From assembly GCA_030527645.1 (NCBI GenBank), contig JAUNAJ010000018.1:1-46678 (forward strand): 46,678 nucleotides of DNA, read 5' to 3'. The stretch comes from Lachnospiraceae bacterium (GTDB lineage Bacteria; Bacillota; Clostridia; Lachnospirales; Lachnospiraceae). This document shows, in pieces, positions 16,454-24,948 of this stretch; position 1 is the stretch's first letter, and each line of letters opens with the position of its first letter. The notes beneath the pieces are model-generated. The model did no database searches and was not told the origin of the DNA. It saw nothing but the letters and a program-made list of their open reading frames with translations. The translations under genes were made by a program, and so were the position numbers.

Positions 16454-17536
16454 ATGGAGTATAAAATCGGTCTGATCCACGGAGACGGAATCGGTCCCGA
16501 GATCGTCAATGAGGCAAAAAAGGTACTGGACGTAATCTGTGAAAAGTACGGACATGCTTTTACATATACGAATCTTCTTCTGGGCGGTGCGTCCATCGAT
16601 GTGCACGGAGTGCCGCTGACAGACGAGACAATCGAAGAGGCAAAGACCTGCGATGCAGTTTTGATGGGTTCCATCGGCGGGGATGCAAAGACCTCTCCCT
16701 GGTACCGGCTGGAGCCTGCGAAGCGTCCGGAGGCAGGACTGCTGAAGATCCGCAAGGCGCTGAATCTGTTTGCTAACCTTCGTCCGGCCTATCTGTACGA
16801 TGAGCTGAAGGCGGCCTGTCCTCTCCGGGATGATATCATCGGTGAAGGCTTTGATATGATGATCATGAGAGAACTGACCGGCGGTCTGTATTTCGGCGCA
16901 AGAAAAACTGAGGAGATCGACGGTGTGAAAACCGCAGTAGATACGCTCAGCTACAATGAGAATGAGATCCGCCGCATTGCAAAGCGCGGTTTTGATATTG
17001 CCATGAAGAGAAGAAAGAAGGTCACCAGTGTAGATAAAGCCAATGTGCTGGATTCCTCCCGGCTGTGGAGAGCTGTGGTGGAAGAGGTGGCAAAGGACTA
17101 TCCGGAGGTCACTCTGGAGCATATGCTGGTGGACAACTGTGCCATGCAGCTGGTCAGAAATCCGGGTCAGTTCGATGTGATCCTTACTGAGAATATGTTC
17201 GGTGATATTCTGTCTGACGAGGCAAGCATGGTGACCGGTTCCATCGGAATGCTGTCTTCTGCCAGCCTGAATGAGACAAAGTTCGGTCTGTATGAGCCCA
17301 GTCATGGTTCTGCACCGGATATTGCAGGAAAAAACATTGCAAATCCGATCGCCACGATCCTGTCTGCAGCCATGATGCTCCGCTATTCTCTGGATCTGGA
17401 TCAGGAGGCGGATGCGGTAGAGGCGGCAATTAAGGCCGTTCTGGCGAAAGGGTACAGAACCGTAGATATTATGTCCGAGGGCTGTACACAGGTATCTACA
17501 GAAGAGATGGGAAGACTGATCTGCGGGGAACTCTGA
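16454..17536 (+). CDS. leuB: 3-isopropylmalate dehydrogenase
   Basis: LeuB oxidatively decarboxylates 3-isopropylmalate to 2-oxoisocaproate with NAD in leucine synthesis. The 360-residue product starts [21 protein letters not shown], the N-terminal signature of the beta-decarboxylating dehydrogenases. It has the LeuB substrate segment [20 protein letters not shown], the metal-binding motif [13 protein letters not shown], and the NAD site [18 protein letters not shown]. The ATG is 8 bases after AGAGG (16441-16445). It stands apart from leuA and leuCD, which are not in the window, but lies before ilvD and ilvB and so belongs to a branched-chain amino acid group. The preceding hairpin may regulate it. 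Confidence 0.95.
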   Translation: MEYKIGLIHGDGIGPEIVNEAKKVLDVICEKYGHAFTYTNLLLGGASIDVHGVPLTDETIEEAKTCDAVLMGSIGGDAKTSPWYRLEPAKRPEAGLLKIRKALNLFANLRPAYLYDELKAACPLRDDIIGEGFDMMIMRELTGGLYFGARKTEEIDGVKTAVDTLSYNENEIRRIAKRGFDIAMKRRKKVTSVDKANVLDSSRLWRAVVEEVAKDYPEVTLEHMLVDNCAMQLVRNPGQFDVILTENMFGDILSDEASMVTGSIGMLSSASLNETKFGLYEPSHGSAPDIAGKNIANPIATILSAAMMLRYSLDLDQEADAVEAAIKAVLAKGYRTVDIMSEGCTQVSTEEMGRLICGEL

Positions 17537-17661
17537 TGACAGTCATCCGGCTTCGGAAGAAACCATTCCGTGTCCGTGATCCGAAGAGGGTAATCCCGAA
17601 GAGATAGTGAGTGATAGAAGTCGACAGCGGAATCTGCGCAGGATTCCGAAAGGAGGATAGT

Positions 17662-19329
17662 ATGAAAAGTGATGCAGTAAAAACAGGCATGCAGCAGGCT
17701 CCTCACAGAAGTCTGTTCAACGCACTTGGACTGACAAAAGAAGAGATGGAGAAGCCGCTGGTCGGCATTGTCTGTTCCTATAATGAGATCGTGCCGGGTC
17801 ATATGAACCTGGATAAAATCGCCCAGGCGGTTAAGCTGGGTGTTGCCATGGCAGGCGGAACACCGATCATGTTCCCGGCAATCGCAGTCTGCGATGGTAT
17901 TGCCATGGGTCATACAGGAATGAAGTACTCTCTTGTAACCCGTGATCTGATCGCAGACTCCACTGAGGCAATGGCACTGGCTCATCAGTTTGATGCGCTG
18001 GTCATGATTCCGAGCTGTGACAAGAATGTACCGGGTCTTCTGATGGCTGCTGCAAGAATCAACGTTCCTACAGTATTCGTCAGCGGCGGTCCCATGCTGG
18101 CAGGCCATGTAAACGGACAGAAGAAGAGTCTCTCTTCCATGTTCGAGGCAGTAGGCTCCTATGCAGCAGGAACCATGACAGAGGACGAAGTATACGAGTA
18201 TGAATGCAAGGTATGTCCTACCTGCGGCTCCTGCTCAGGAATGTATACAGCAAACAGCATGAACTGTCTGACAGAGGTTCTTGGTATGGGACTTCAGGGC
18301 AACGGAACCATTCCGGCCGTTTATTCCGAGCGAATCAAGCTGGCAAAGCATGCCGGCATGAAGGTCATGGAGATGTATGAGAGAAATATCCGTCCGAGAG
18401 ACATTATGACACCGGATGCATTCATGAATGCGCTGACGGTGGATATGGCTCTGGGATGCTCCACCAACAGTATGCTGCATCTGCCTGCAATCGCCCACGA
18501 GGTTGGATTTGCCCTCAGCCCGGAGCTGGCAAATGAAGTAAGCGAAAAAACACCGAACCTGTGTCATCTGGCACCTGCAGGTCCTACCTACATGGAGGAT
18601 CTGAATGAGGCCGGCGGTGTATATGCCGTGATGAACGAGCTCACAAAGCTGGATCTGCTGAATCTCGACTGCATGACCGCAACCGGAAAAACAGTCGGTG
18701 AAAATATTGCAAATGTTACGATCAAGGATCATAATGTCATCCGATCCATCGACAATCCCTACAGTGCTACCGGCGGTCTGGCTGCTCTGAAGGGAAATCT
18801 TGCACCGGATACAGGAATCGTAAAACGTTCTGCTGTTGCTCCGGAGATGCTGGTGCATGAAGGTCCTGCCCGTGTATTCGACTGTGAGGAGGATGCCATC
18901 GAGGCAATCAAGGGAGGAAAGATCGTAGCCGGAGACGTTGTAGTCATCCGCTATGAGGGTCCGAAGGGAGGACCCGGTATGAGAGAGATGCTGAACCCCA
19001 CTTCTGCGATCGCAGGAATGGGTCTGGGATCCTCTGTTGCTCTGATCACAGACGGCCGTTTCTCCGGTGCGTCCAGAGGAGCGTCCATCGGTCATGTAAG
19101 TCCCGAGGCAGCTGTGGGAGGTCCGATCGCTCTGGTGGAGGAAGGGGATATCATTAAGATCAATATTCCTGAATACAAGCTGGAGCTGGATGTTCCGGAT
19201 GAGGTTCTTGCTGAAAGAAGAAAGAACTGGAAACCGCGTCAGCCGAGAATTACAACCGGTTATCTCGCAAGATATGCAAAGATGGTGACCAGCGGAAACC
19301 GCGGAGCAGTTCTGGAAATTCCGGAATAA
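17662..19329 (+). CDS. ilvD: Dihydroxy-acid dehydratase
   Basis: IlvD dehydrates 2,3-dihydroxy-isovalerate and -3-methylvalerate in valine and isoleucine synthesis, using an iron-sulfur cluster. The 555-residue product begins [19 protein letters not shown]. It contains the conserved cysteine motifs SCDKNVPG and [19 protein letters not shown], and the C-terminal [11 protein letters not shown] and [21 protein letters not shown] signatures. ATG 17662 follows AAAGGAGG (about 17649-17656); the frame is open upstream but begins in the leuB spacer. A 7-base hairpin (CGGAATC 17628-17634 with GATTCCG 17642-17648) abuts the binding site. ilvB follows after 30 bases. Confidence 0.97.
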   Translation: MKSDAVKTGMQQAPHRSLFNALGLTKEEMEKPLVGIVCSYNEIVPGHMNLDKIAQAVKLGVAMAGGTPIMFPAIAVCDGIAMGHTGMKYSLVTRDLIADSTEAMALAHQFDALVMIPSCDKNVPGLLMAAARINVPTVFVSGGPMLAGHVNGQKKSLSSMFEAVGSYAAGTMTEDEVYEYECKVCPTCGSCSGMYTANSMNCLTEVLGMGLQGNGTIPAVYSERIKLAKHAGMKVMEMYERNIRPRDIMTPDAFMNALTVDMALGCSTNSMLHLPAIAHEVGFALSPELANEVSEKTPNLCHLAPAGPTYMEDLNEAGGVYAVMNELTKLDLLNLDCMTATGKTVGENIANVTIKDHNVIRSIDNPYSATGGLAALKGNLAPDTGIVKRSAVAPEMLVHEGPARVFDCEEDAIEAIKGGKIVAGDVVVIRYEGPKGGPGMREMLNPTSAIAGMGLGSSVALITDGRFSGASRGASIGHVSPEAAVGGPIALVEEGDIIKINIPEYKLELDVPDEVLAERRKNWKPRQPRITTGYLARYAKMVTSGNRGAVLEIPE

Positions 19330-19359
19330 TGCAGGTCGAGAGCAGGAAGGAGTGCAGGT

Positions 19360-21033
19360 ATGAAGTTAAACGGTTCACAGATTATTATCGAGTGTCTGAA
19401 GGAGCAGGGCGTTGATACTGTATTCGGATACCCGGGAGGAACGATCCTCAATGTTTACGATGAATTATATAAGCATCCGGAAATCAGACATGTGCTGACC
19501 TCCCATGAGCAGGGAGCAGCTCATGCAGCTGACGGATATGCAAGAGCAACCGGAAAGGTCGGAGTCTGTATGGCTACCAGCGGCCCGGGTGCAACCAACC
19601 TGGTTACAGGAATTGCTACCGCTTATCTGGATTCCATTCCGATGGTTGCGATCACTGCCAATGTTAACTGTCCGCAGATCGGAAAGGACAGCTTCCAGGA
19701 GGTGGATATCGCAGGTGTTGTAATGCCTGTTACAAAGCACAGCTTCATTGTAAAGGACATCAATAAGCTGGCGGAGACCATTCGCCGTGCCTTTGCGATC
19801 GCAAGAAGCGGCAGACCGGGACCGGTGCTTGTGGATGTACCGAAGGATCTGACCGCAGCAGTAACGGAATATGAGTCCGTACAGGTATATGATCCGGATG
19901 TGGAGGATGAAACCACTAAAAATCAGCTGTACGATGCCGCTGAGATGATCTGTAAGGCCGCACGTCCCATGATCTTCGTAGGAGGCGGCTGTGTTCTCTC
20001 CGGTGCACAGGAGGAGGTACGGGAGCTGGCTGAGCGTATTCAGGCTCCGGTCTGTGATTCCCTGATGGGCAAGGGTGTATTCCCAGGAACTCACGAGCTG
20101 TATACAGGTATGCTGGGCATGCACGGAACAAAGACTGCCAATCTGTCCATGCATAAGTGCGATCTGCTGATCGTTCTTGGTGCACGTTTCTCTGACCGCT
20201 GCGCGGGCAGTCCGAAAACCTTTGCAAAGCAGGCTAAGATCCTTCAGATCGATGTGGATGCTGCTGAGGTGAATAAGAATGTTCTTGTGGATGCCAGCCT
20301 GATCGGTGATATGAAAACCGTGCTGCAGAAGCTGATCCCTCTTCTTGCAGAGCAGACCCACGAGGACTGGCTCAGCGAGGTAAAGCTCTCCATGGAGAAA
20401 TATCCGCTGAATTATCATCACGAGACACTGACCGGTCCCTATGTGATTGAGGAGCTGTATCGTGTGACCGGCGGAAGAGCCATCGTCTGCACCGATGTTG
20501 GACAGCATCAGATGTGGGCAGCTCAGTATTATAAATATACGGCACCAAGAACCCTTCTCAGCTCCGGCGGACTTGGAACCATGGGCTACGGTCTGGGTGC
20601 AGCCATTGGAGCAAAGTGCGGCCGTCCGGATCAGATCGTTGTCAATATTGCAGGCGACGGATGCTTCCGTATGAATATGAATGAGCTTCTGACTGCAACA
20701 AGAAACAATATCCCGGTCATTGAGATCGTGATCAACAATCATGTTCTCGGTATGGTGCGTCAGTGGCAGACCCTGTTCTACGGACAGAGATATTCTAATA
20801 CCATCCTGGATGATTATCTTGACATCTGCAAGGTTTCCGAGGGCATGGGTGCGACTGCATTCCGTGTAACAAAGAAAGAGGAGATGGCACCTGCTCTTGA
20901 AGCAGCCATTGCGCTGAATAAGCCCTGTGTAATTGAATGTGTCATCGACCCGGATGATAAGGTATTTCCGATGGTTCCTGCAGGAAGATCCAACCATGAA
21001 GTGTTCGATGAGAAGGATCTTCAGAACAAGTAA
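19360..21033 (+). CDS. ilvB: Acetolactate synthase, large (catalytic) subunit
   Basis: The 557-residue ThDP enzyme condenses two pyruvates to acetolactate (or pyruvate with 2-oxobutyrate). It has the N-terminal FGYPGG motif, the catalytic glutamate in [15 protein letters not shown], the ThDP motif [11 protein letters not shown] followed by NN, and [14 protein letters not shown]. Length and sequence are those of biosynthetic AHAS rather than the shorter catabolic AlsS. The start ATG 19360 has AGGAAGGAG (19344-19352) upstream. The regulatory subunit gene ilvN is not next to it: the next gene is serC behind its own promoter. The small subunit must therefore be elsewhere or lacking. Confidence 0.94.
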   Translation: MKLNGSQIIIECLKEQGVDTVFGYPGGTILNVYDELYKHPEIRHVLTSHEQGAAHAADGYARATGKVGVCMATSGPGATNLVTGIATAYLDSIPMVAITANVNCPQIGKDSFQEVDIAGVVMPVTKHSFIVKDINKLAETIRRAFAIARSGRPGPVLVDVPKDLTAAVTEYESVQVYDPDVEDETTKNQLYDAAEMICKAARPMIFVGGGCVLSGAQEEVRELAERIQAPVCDSLMGKGVFPGTHELYTGMLGMHGTKTANLSMHKCDLLIVLGARFSDRCAGSPKTFAKQAKILQIDVDAAEVNKNVLVDASLIGDMKTVLQKLIPLLAEQTHEDWLSEVKLSMEKYPLNYHHETLTGPYVIEELYRVTGGRAIVCTDVGQHQMWAAQYYKYTAPRTLLSSGGLGTMGYGLGAAIGAKCGRPDQIVVNIAGDGCFRMNMNELLTATRNNIPVIEIVINNHVLGMVRQWQTLFYGQRYSNTILDDYLDICKVSEGMGATAFRVTKKEEMAPALEAAIALNKPCVIECVIDPDDKVFPMVPAGRSNHEVFDEKDLQNK

Positions 21034-21084
21034 AAAATGACGGAATAACTGTATTTAACAGTCAAATTTTCTATAAAATCAGAA

Positions 21085-21113
21085 TTGACAATATTATAAC
21101 AAAGAGTTACTAT
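21085..21113 (+). promoter_or_regulatory. Promoter of serC-serA
   Basis: Consensus TTGACA (21085-21090), 17-base spacer, TACTAT (21108-21113). The -10 box is part of a GTTACT...AGTAAC inverted repeat (21106-21111 and 21117-21122). Predicted leader of about 168 bases before serC. Confidence 0.75.
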
Positions 21114-21132
21114 TGCAGTAACTTGTTAAAGC

Positions 21133-21231
21133 GGTAACTATTCAGAGCCATGCAGAATCACAGAATATCCGGGAACAGGCATTGTGAGAGACCTCGTACG
21201 GAAACGAATCTGCAAGGAGAGAATAGTTACC
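21133..21231 (+). repeat. Long stem element in the serC leader (repeat or cis-regulatory RNA)
   Basis: GGTAACTATTC (21133-21143) is perfectly complementary to GAATAGTTACC (21221-21231). Inside it, TGCAGA (21151-21156) pairs with TCTGCA (21209-21214) across a 7/6 internal loop, leaving a 52-base apical region. It lies wholly in the predicted 5' leader. It matches no riboswitch or T-box consensus that I recognise. The GTAACTATTC end motif is shared with other gaps. Confidence 0.5.
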
Positions 21232-21242
21232 TTGCATTTTAC

Positions 21243-21272
21243 GGTCAGTTCGTAAGGCTGCGAAAACTGACC
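21243..21272 (+). promoter_or_regulatory. Hairpin directly before the serC ribosome binding site
   Basis: GGTCAGTT (21243-21250) pairs with AACTGACC (21265-21272); the GGGAGG binding site starts right after it. It could control ribosome access, but may be only a spacer structure. Confidence 0.4.
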
Positions 21273-21287
21273 CGGGAGGATTGAACT

Positions 21288-22373
21288 ATGTATAATCGTG
21301 TGTATAATTTCTCTGCCGGACCGGCAGTGCTGCCTGAAGAGGTATTACTGGAGGCCCAGGAGGAAATGATGAACTATCGCGGATGCGGCATGTCTGTCAT
21401 GGAGATGAGCCATCGTTCCAAAATGTTCGATGAGATCATTCAGGAGGCGGAGCAGGATCTGCGGAAGCTGATGGATATTCCGGAAAACTATAAAGTGCTG
21501 TTCCTGCAGGGTGGAGCAACGCTGCAGTTTGCGCAGATTCCGATGAACCTGATGAAGAACCGTGTGGCAGACTATATCATTACCGGTCAGTGGGCAAAGA
21601 AGGCCTGGCAGGAGGCAAAGATCTACGGTACAGCCAATGTGATCGCATCCTCTGAGGATAAGACCTACTCCTATATTCCTGACTGTTCTGATCTTCCGAT
21701 CAGCCCGGACGCGGATTATGTTTATATCTGTGAAAACAATACAATTTTCGGTACTGAGTACAAAAAGCTTCCGAATACAAAGGGAAAGCTTCTTGTATCT
21801 GATATTTCCTCCAACTTCCTGTCCAAACCAGTGGATGTAGAAAAATACGGCATCGTATACGGCGGCGTACAGAAGAATATCGGACCGGCCGGAATGGTAA
21901 TCTCTATTGTCCGTGATGACCTGATCACAGACGATTGTCTGGAGGGAACACCTACCATCATGAAATTCAAGACGCAGGCAGATGCCGGTTCTCTGTACAA
22001 TACACCGAACTGCTATGATATCTATATCTGCGGCAAGGTGTTCAAGTGGCTGCTGAAAAACGGCGGTCTTACAGCTATGCAGGAGCGCAACGAAGCAAAA
22101 GCAAAGATTCTGTATGATTATCTTGATGAAAGCAGACTGTTTAAAGGCACCGTTGTAAAAGAGGATCGTTCCATGATGAACGTTCCCTTTGTAACAGACA
22201 GCGCAGAGCTGAATGCAAAATTCATTGCAGAAGCAAAGGCTGCAGGCTTTGAAAACCTGAAGGGCCATCGTGTTGTGGGCGGCATGCGTGCAAGCATCTA
22301 CAACGCAATGCCTCGTGAGGGTGTTGAGGCTCTTGTTGCCTTTATGAAAAAATTTGAAGAGGAGAATCTATAA
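21288..22373 (+). CDS. serC: Phosphoserine aminotransferase
   Basis: SerC transfers the glutamate amino group to 3-phosphohydroxypyruvate in serine synthesis. The 361-residue class V aminotransferase begins MYNRVYNFSAGPAVLPEEVL. It has the cofactor-phosphate motif QGGATLQF near 75-81 and the Schiff-base lysine K196 in GGVQKNIGPAG. Length is standard. The ATG is preceded by GGGAGG at about 21275-21280. It is cotranscribed with serA, which starts 2 bases after its stop. A strong promoter and a ~168-base structured leader lie upstream. In acetogens this route feeds serine and glycine into folate C1 metabolism. Confidence 0.96.
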   Translation: MYNRVYNFSAGPAVLPEEVLLEAQEEMMNYRGCGMSVMEMSHRSKMFDEIIQEAEQDLRKLMDIPENYKVLFLQGGATLQFAQIPMNLMKNRVADYIITGQWAKKAWQEAKIYGTANVIASSEDKTYSYIPDCSDLPISPDADYVYICENNTIFGTEYKKLPNTKGKLLVSDISSNFLSKPVDVEKYGIVYGGVQKNIGPAGMVISIVRDDLITDDCLEGTPTIMKFKTQADAGSLYNTPNCYDIYICGKVFKWLLKNGGLTAMQERNEAKAKILYDYLDESRLFKGTVVKEDRSMMNVPFVTDSAELNAKFIAEAKAAGFENLKGHRVVGGMRASIYNAMPREGVEALVAFMKKFEEENL

Positions 22374-22375
22374 TC

Positions 22376-23539
22376 ATGATCAAGTATACCTGTCTGAATC
22401 CGATTTCCCGGATTGGACTTGATAAATTCAGTGCAGACTATGTGATCACCGATGATTTCAGTCAGGCAGATATTGCCCTGGTCAGAAGCGCAAAGCTGCA
22501 TGACGTGGAATTTCCGGAGAGCCTTCTTGCCATTGGCCGTGCCGGAGCAGGAGTAAACAACATTCCGCTGGAGGAATGTGCGGCAAAGGGAATTGTTGTA
22601 TTCAATACACCCGGAGCAAATGCCAACGGTGTGAAAGAGCTGGTGCTTGCAGGCATGCTGATGGCTGCCCGTGATATCGTAGGCGGTATTGAGTGGGCAA
22701 AGGAGGAGAAGGGCAATCCGGATATTGCAAAGCAGGCAGAAAAGGAGAAAAAGCAGTTTGCAGGAACTGAGATCTCCGGCAAGAAGCTGGGTATCATCGG
22801 GCTTGGTGCCATTGGTCAGATGGTTGCCAATGCAGCTGTGCATCTCGGAATGGATGTTTACGGATATGATCCCTATATTTCTGTTGATGCAGCCTGGAAT
22901 CTGTCCCGCTCTGTGCATCATATCCAGGACGTGAATGATATTTACAGAACCTGTGATTATATCACCATTCATGTGCCGGCGCTGGACAGCACGAAGGGGA
23001 TGATCAGCAGAGAGGCCATCGCAATGATGAAGCCCACTACCGTGATTCTGAACTATGCACGAGATGTACTGGTGGATGAGCAGGCTGTTGTGGAGGCACT
23101 GAAGGAAGGTCGTCTGAGAAAATACATGACAGACTTCGCGAATCCCACGGTATCCGGAGCAGAGAATGTGGTGATCACTCCTCATCTCGGTGCATCTACA
23201 GAGGAAGCAGAGGATAACTGTGCTGTGATGGCCGTAAAGGAACTGAGAGATTTTGTAGAGAACGGAAATATCCGGAACTCTGTGAATCTTCCGAACTGCG
23301 ACATGGGCGTCTGCGACAGTGCAGGCCGTGTGGCGATCATTCACAAGAATGAGAAGAATATGATCACTCAGTATGCAGGTATCCTTGGCGATGCAGGTCT
23401 GAATATTGCACATTTTACCGATGTAACAAGAGGAGAATATGCATATTCCATCATCGATGTGGATTCTCCGGTAACAGAGAAGATCGTAGAGGATCTCCGG
23501 GCACTTCCCAGCGTTATGAAGGTTCGCGTGATCAAATAA
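22376..23539 (+). CDS. serA: D-3-phosphoglycerate dehydrogenase, short form with ACT domain
   Basis: SerA oxidises 3-phosphoglycerate to phosphohydroxypyruvate. The 387-residue product has the D-isomer 2-hydroxyacid dehydrogenase fold: substrate motif GRAGAGVNNIPLE, Rossmann motif GLGAIGQMVANAA, an NYARD segment in place of the usual NxxRG, and the catalytic His region TPHLGASTEEAE. A C-terminal ACT domain (from about residue 317, NMITQYAGILGDAGLNI) suggests serine feedback. It is shorter than E. coli SerA (~410) and lacks the long ASB domain. It starts 2 bases after serC, with AGAGGAG inside the serC end as binding site. The Gly-to-Asp change in NYARD is worth noting. Confidence 0.93.
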   Translation: MIKYTCLNPISRIGLDKFSADYVITDDFSQADIALVRSAKLHDVEFPESLLAIGRAGAGVNNIPLEECAAKGIVVFNTPGANANGVKELVLAGMLMAARDIVGGIEWAKEEKGNPDIAKQAEKEKKQFAGTEISGKKLGIIGLGAIGQMVANAAVHLGMDVYGYDPYISVDAAWNLSRSVHHIQDVNDIYRTCDYITIHVPALDSTKGMISREAIAMMKPTTVILNYARDVLVDEQAVVEALKEGRLRKYMTDFANPTVSGAENVVITPHLGASTEEAEDNCAVMAVKELRDFVENGNIRNSVNLPNCDMGVCDSAGRVAIIHKNEKNMITQYAGILGDAGLNIAHFTDVTRGEYAYSIIDVDSPVTEKIVEDLRALPSVMKVRVIK

Positions 23540-23571
23540 TTGCTGCAGCTTACAGGAATCACAAATATTAC

Positions 23572-23610
23572 AAATGCAGTAAATATCCGGTTTGGATATT
23601 TACTGCATTT
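23572..23610. terminator. Terminator-like hairpin after serA
   Basis: A 17-base perfect stem (23572-23588 with 23594-23610; arms contain GCAGTAAATATCC) with a GGTTT loop. The 3' tail is ATTTCGTT, poor in T, so efficiency may be modest. Confidence 0.65.
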
Positions 23611-23626
23611 CGTTGCTATGCATGCA

Positions 23627-23653
23627 ATAAGAACGTCCGGCGGACGTTCTTAT
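23627..23653. promoter_or_regulatory. Perfect 13-base-arm palindrome upstream of the DUF1015 gene
   Basis: ATAAGAACGTCCG, a single G, and CGGACGTTCTTAT. It is followed by GCTTTTA and then the DUF1015 binding site. It is either a second terminator for serA or an operator; the one-base centre favours a protein site in DNA or a very tight hairpin. Confidence 0.5.
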
Positions 23654-23682
23654 GCTTTTAATCAGAAAAAGGAGGAACACAC

Positions 23683-24948
23683 ATGGCAGTCATTCGACCA
23701 TTCAAGGCTCTTCGCCCGGCAGCCGGGCGAGCTGTGGAGGTTGCGGCCCTTCCCTATGATGTATACAGCCGTGAAGAGGCAAGAGAGGCGGTGCAGGGAA
23801 AGCCGGTCACCTTTCTGAAGATTGATAGGGCGGAGACGCAGTTTCCGGAGGGAATGGATATCTATGCGGACGAGGTATACCAAAAGGCAGATGAAATGCT
23901 TCGCGAAATGGAGGCTGACGGAGTTTTCGTGCAGGACGAGAAGCCCTGCTATTATCTCTATGAGCTGATCATGGACGGCCGCTCCCAGACCGGTCTGGTG
24001 GCAGCCTCTTCTGTAGACGATTACATGAGCGGTGTAATAAAAAAACATGAAAATACCAGAAAAGAGAAGGAAGAGGACAGAGTCCGCCATGTAGATGCCT
24101 GCAGCGCCCAGACCGGTCCGATCTTCCTTGCCTATCGGGCAAAGGAGGAGATTCGAAATCTGACAGATCGGATTAAGCAGCAGGAGCCCCGGGAGGATTT
24201 TACGGCTGAGGACGGAATCATCCACAGGGTGTGGGTGATTGATGCAGAGGAGGACATTCAGCAGCTGACTGCAGCATTCGGAGAAATGGATCATACCTAT
24301 ATTGCAGATGGTCATCACAGGGCAGCGTCCGCGGTGCGGGTATCCTTGAAACGCCGGGAAGAAAACCCGTCATATTCCGGAGAGGAGGAATACAACTTTT
24401 TCCTTTCTGTTCTGTTTCCGGATGATGAGCTGCTGATTCTGGATTACAATCGTGTATTGAAGGATCTGAACGGATATACCGGACAGGAAATTCTGGACCA
24501 GCTCAGCCGGGTCTGCACGGTGGAGAAAGCTCCGGAGAGTCCCTGGAGACCTGCAGAAAAGGGAGAGATGGGATTTCTGCTGGGGGATACCTGGTACAGG
24601 CTGAAGGCTCTTGACAGCTGCAGAATGAACGGGGATCCGGTAGAATCCCTGGATGTGGCATTCCTTCAGCGAGAGATCCTGAAGCCGATCTGGGGAATTG
24701 AGGATCCGAAGAGTGATGGGAGAATTGATTTTGTGGGAGGAATCCGGGGGCTGATGGAGCTGGAGGAGCGATGCAGAAGAGACTGCGCAGCTGCATTTTC
24801 CATGTATCCCACTTCCATCGGGGAACTGTTTTCTGTAGCTGACGCAGATCGTCTGATGCCGCCGAAATCCACCTGGTTTGAGCCTAAGCTCAGAAGCGGT
24901 CTGTTTATACATAAAATTGAGAGACAGAAGCAGGATCCGGTTCGTTGA
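23683..24948 (+). CDS. DUF1015 family protein, downstream of serC-serA
   Basis: A 421-residue soluble protein of the DUF1015 family, of no firmly established function to my knowledge. Visible family motifs: the N-terminal PFKALRP and LPYDVYS, KKHENTRKEKEEDR (120-133), TGPIFLAYR (144-152), and ADGHHRAASA (208-217). The DGHHR core resembles the phosphoryl/nucleotide-site motif of ParB/sulfiredoxin-fold proteins such as archaeal SerK; that link is my inference. It lies 143 bases after serA, and no serB-type phosphoserine phosphatase is in the window, so a role in serine/phosphoserine metabolism is plausible. ATG 23683 follows AAAGGAGG. Its 3' end overlaps the convergent regulator gene by 44 bases. 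Confidence 0.85.
   Translation: MAVIRPFKALRPAAGRAVEVAALPYDVYSREEAREAVQGKPVTFLKIDRAETQFPEGMDIYADEVYQKADEMLREMEADGVFVQDEKPCYYLYELIMDGRSQTGLVAASSVDDYMSGVIKKHENTRKEKEEDRVRHVDACSAQTGPIFLAYRAKEEIRNLTDRIKQQEPREDFTAEDGIIHRVWVIDAEEDIQQLTAAFGEMDHTYIADGHHRAASAVRVSLKRREENPSYSGEEEYNFFLSVLFPDDELLILDYNRVLKDLNGYTGQEILDQLSRVCTVEKAPESPWRPAEKGEMGFLLGDTWYRLKALDSCRMNGDPVESLDVAFLQREILKPIWGIEDPKSDGRIDFVGGIRGLMELEERCRRDCAAAFSMYPTSIGELFSVADADRLMPPKSTWFEPKLRSGLFIHKIERQKQDPVR

Noticed and set aside
19465-20997. 510-codon open frame antisense to ilvB
   Set aside because: Entirely within ilvB on the other strand, with no motif or binding site.
21120-21287. T-box or known riboswitch before serC
   Set aside because: No T-box GGTGG-ACCGCG-type sequence or other recognisable consensus in the leader.
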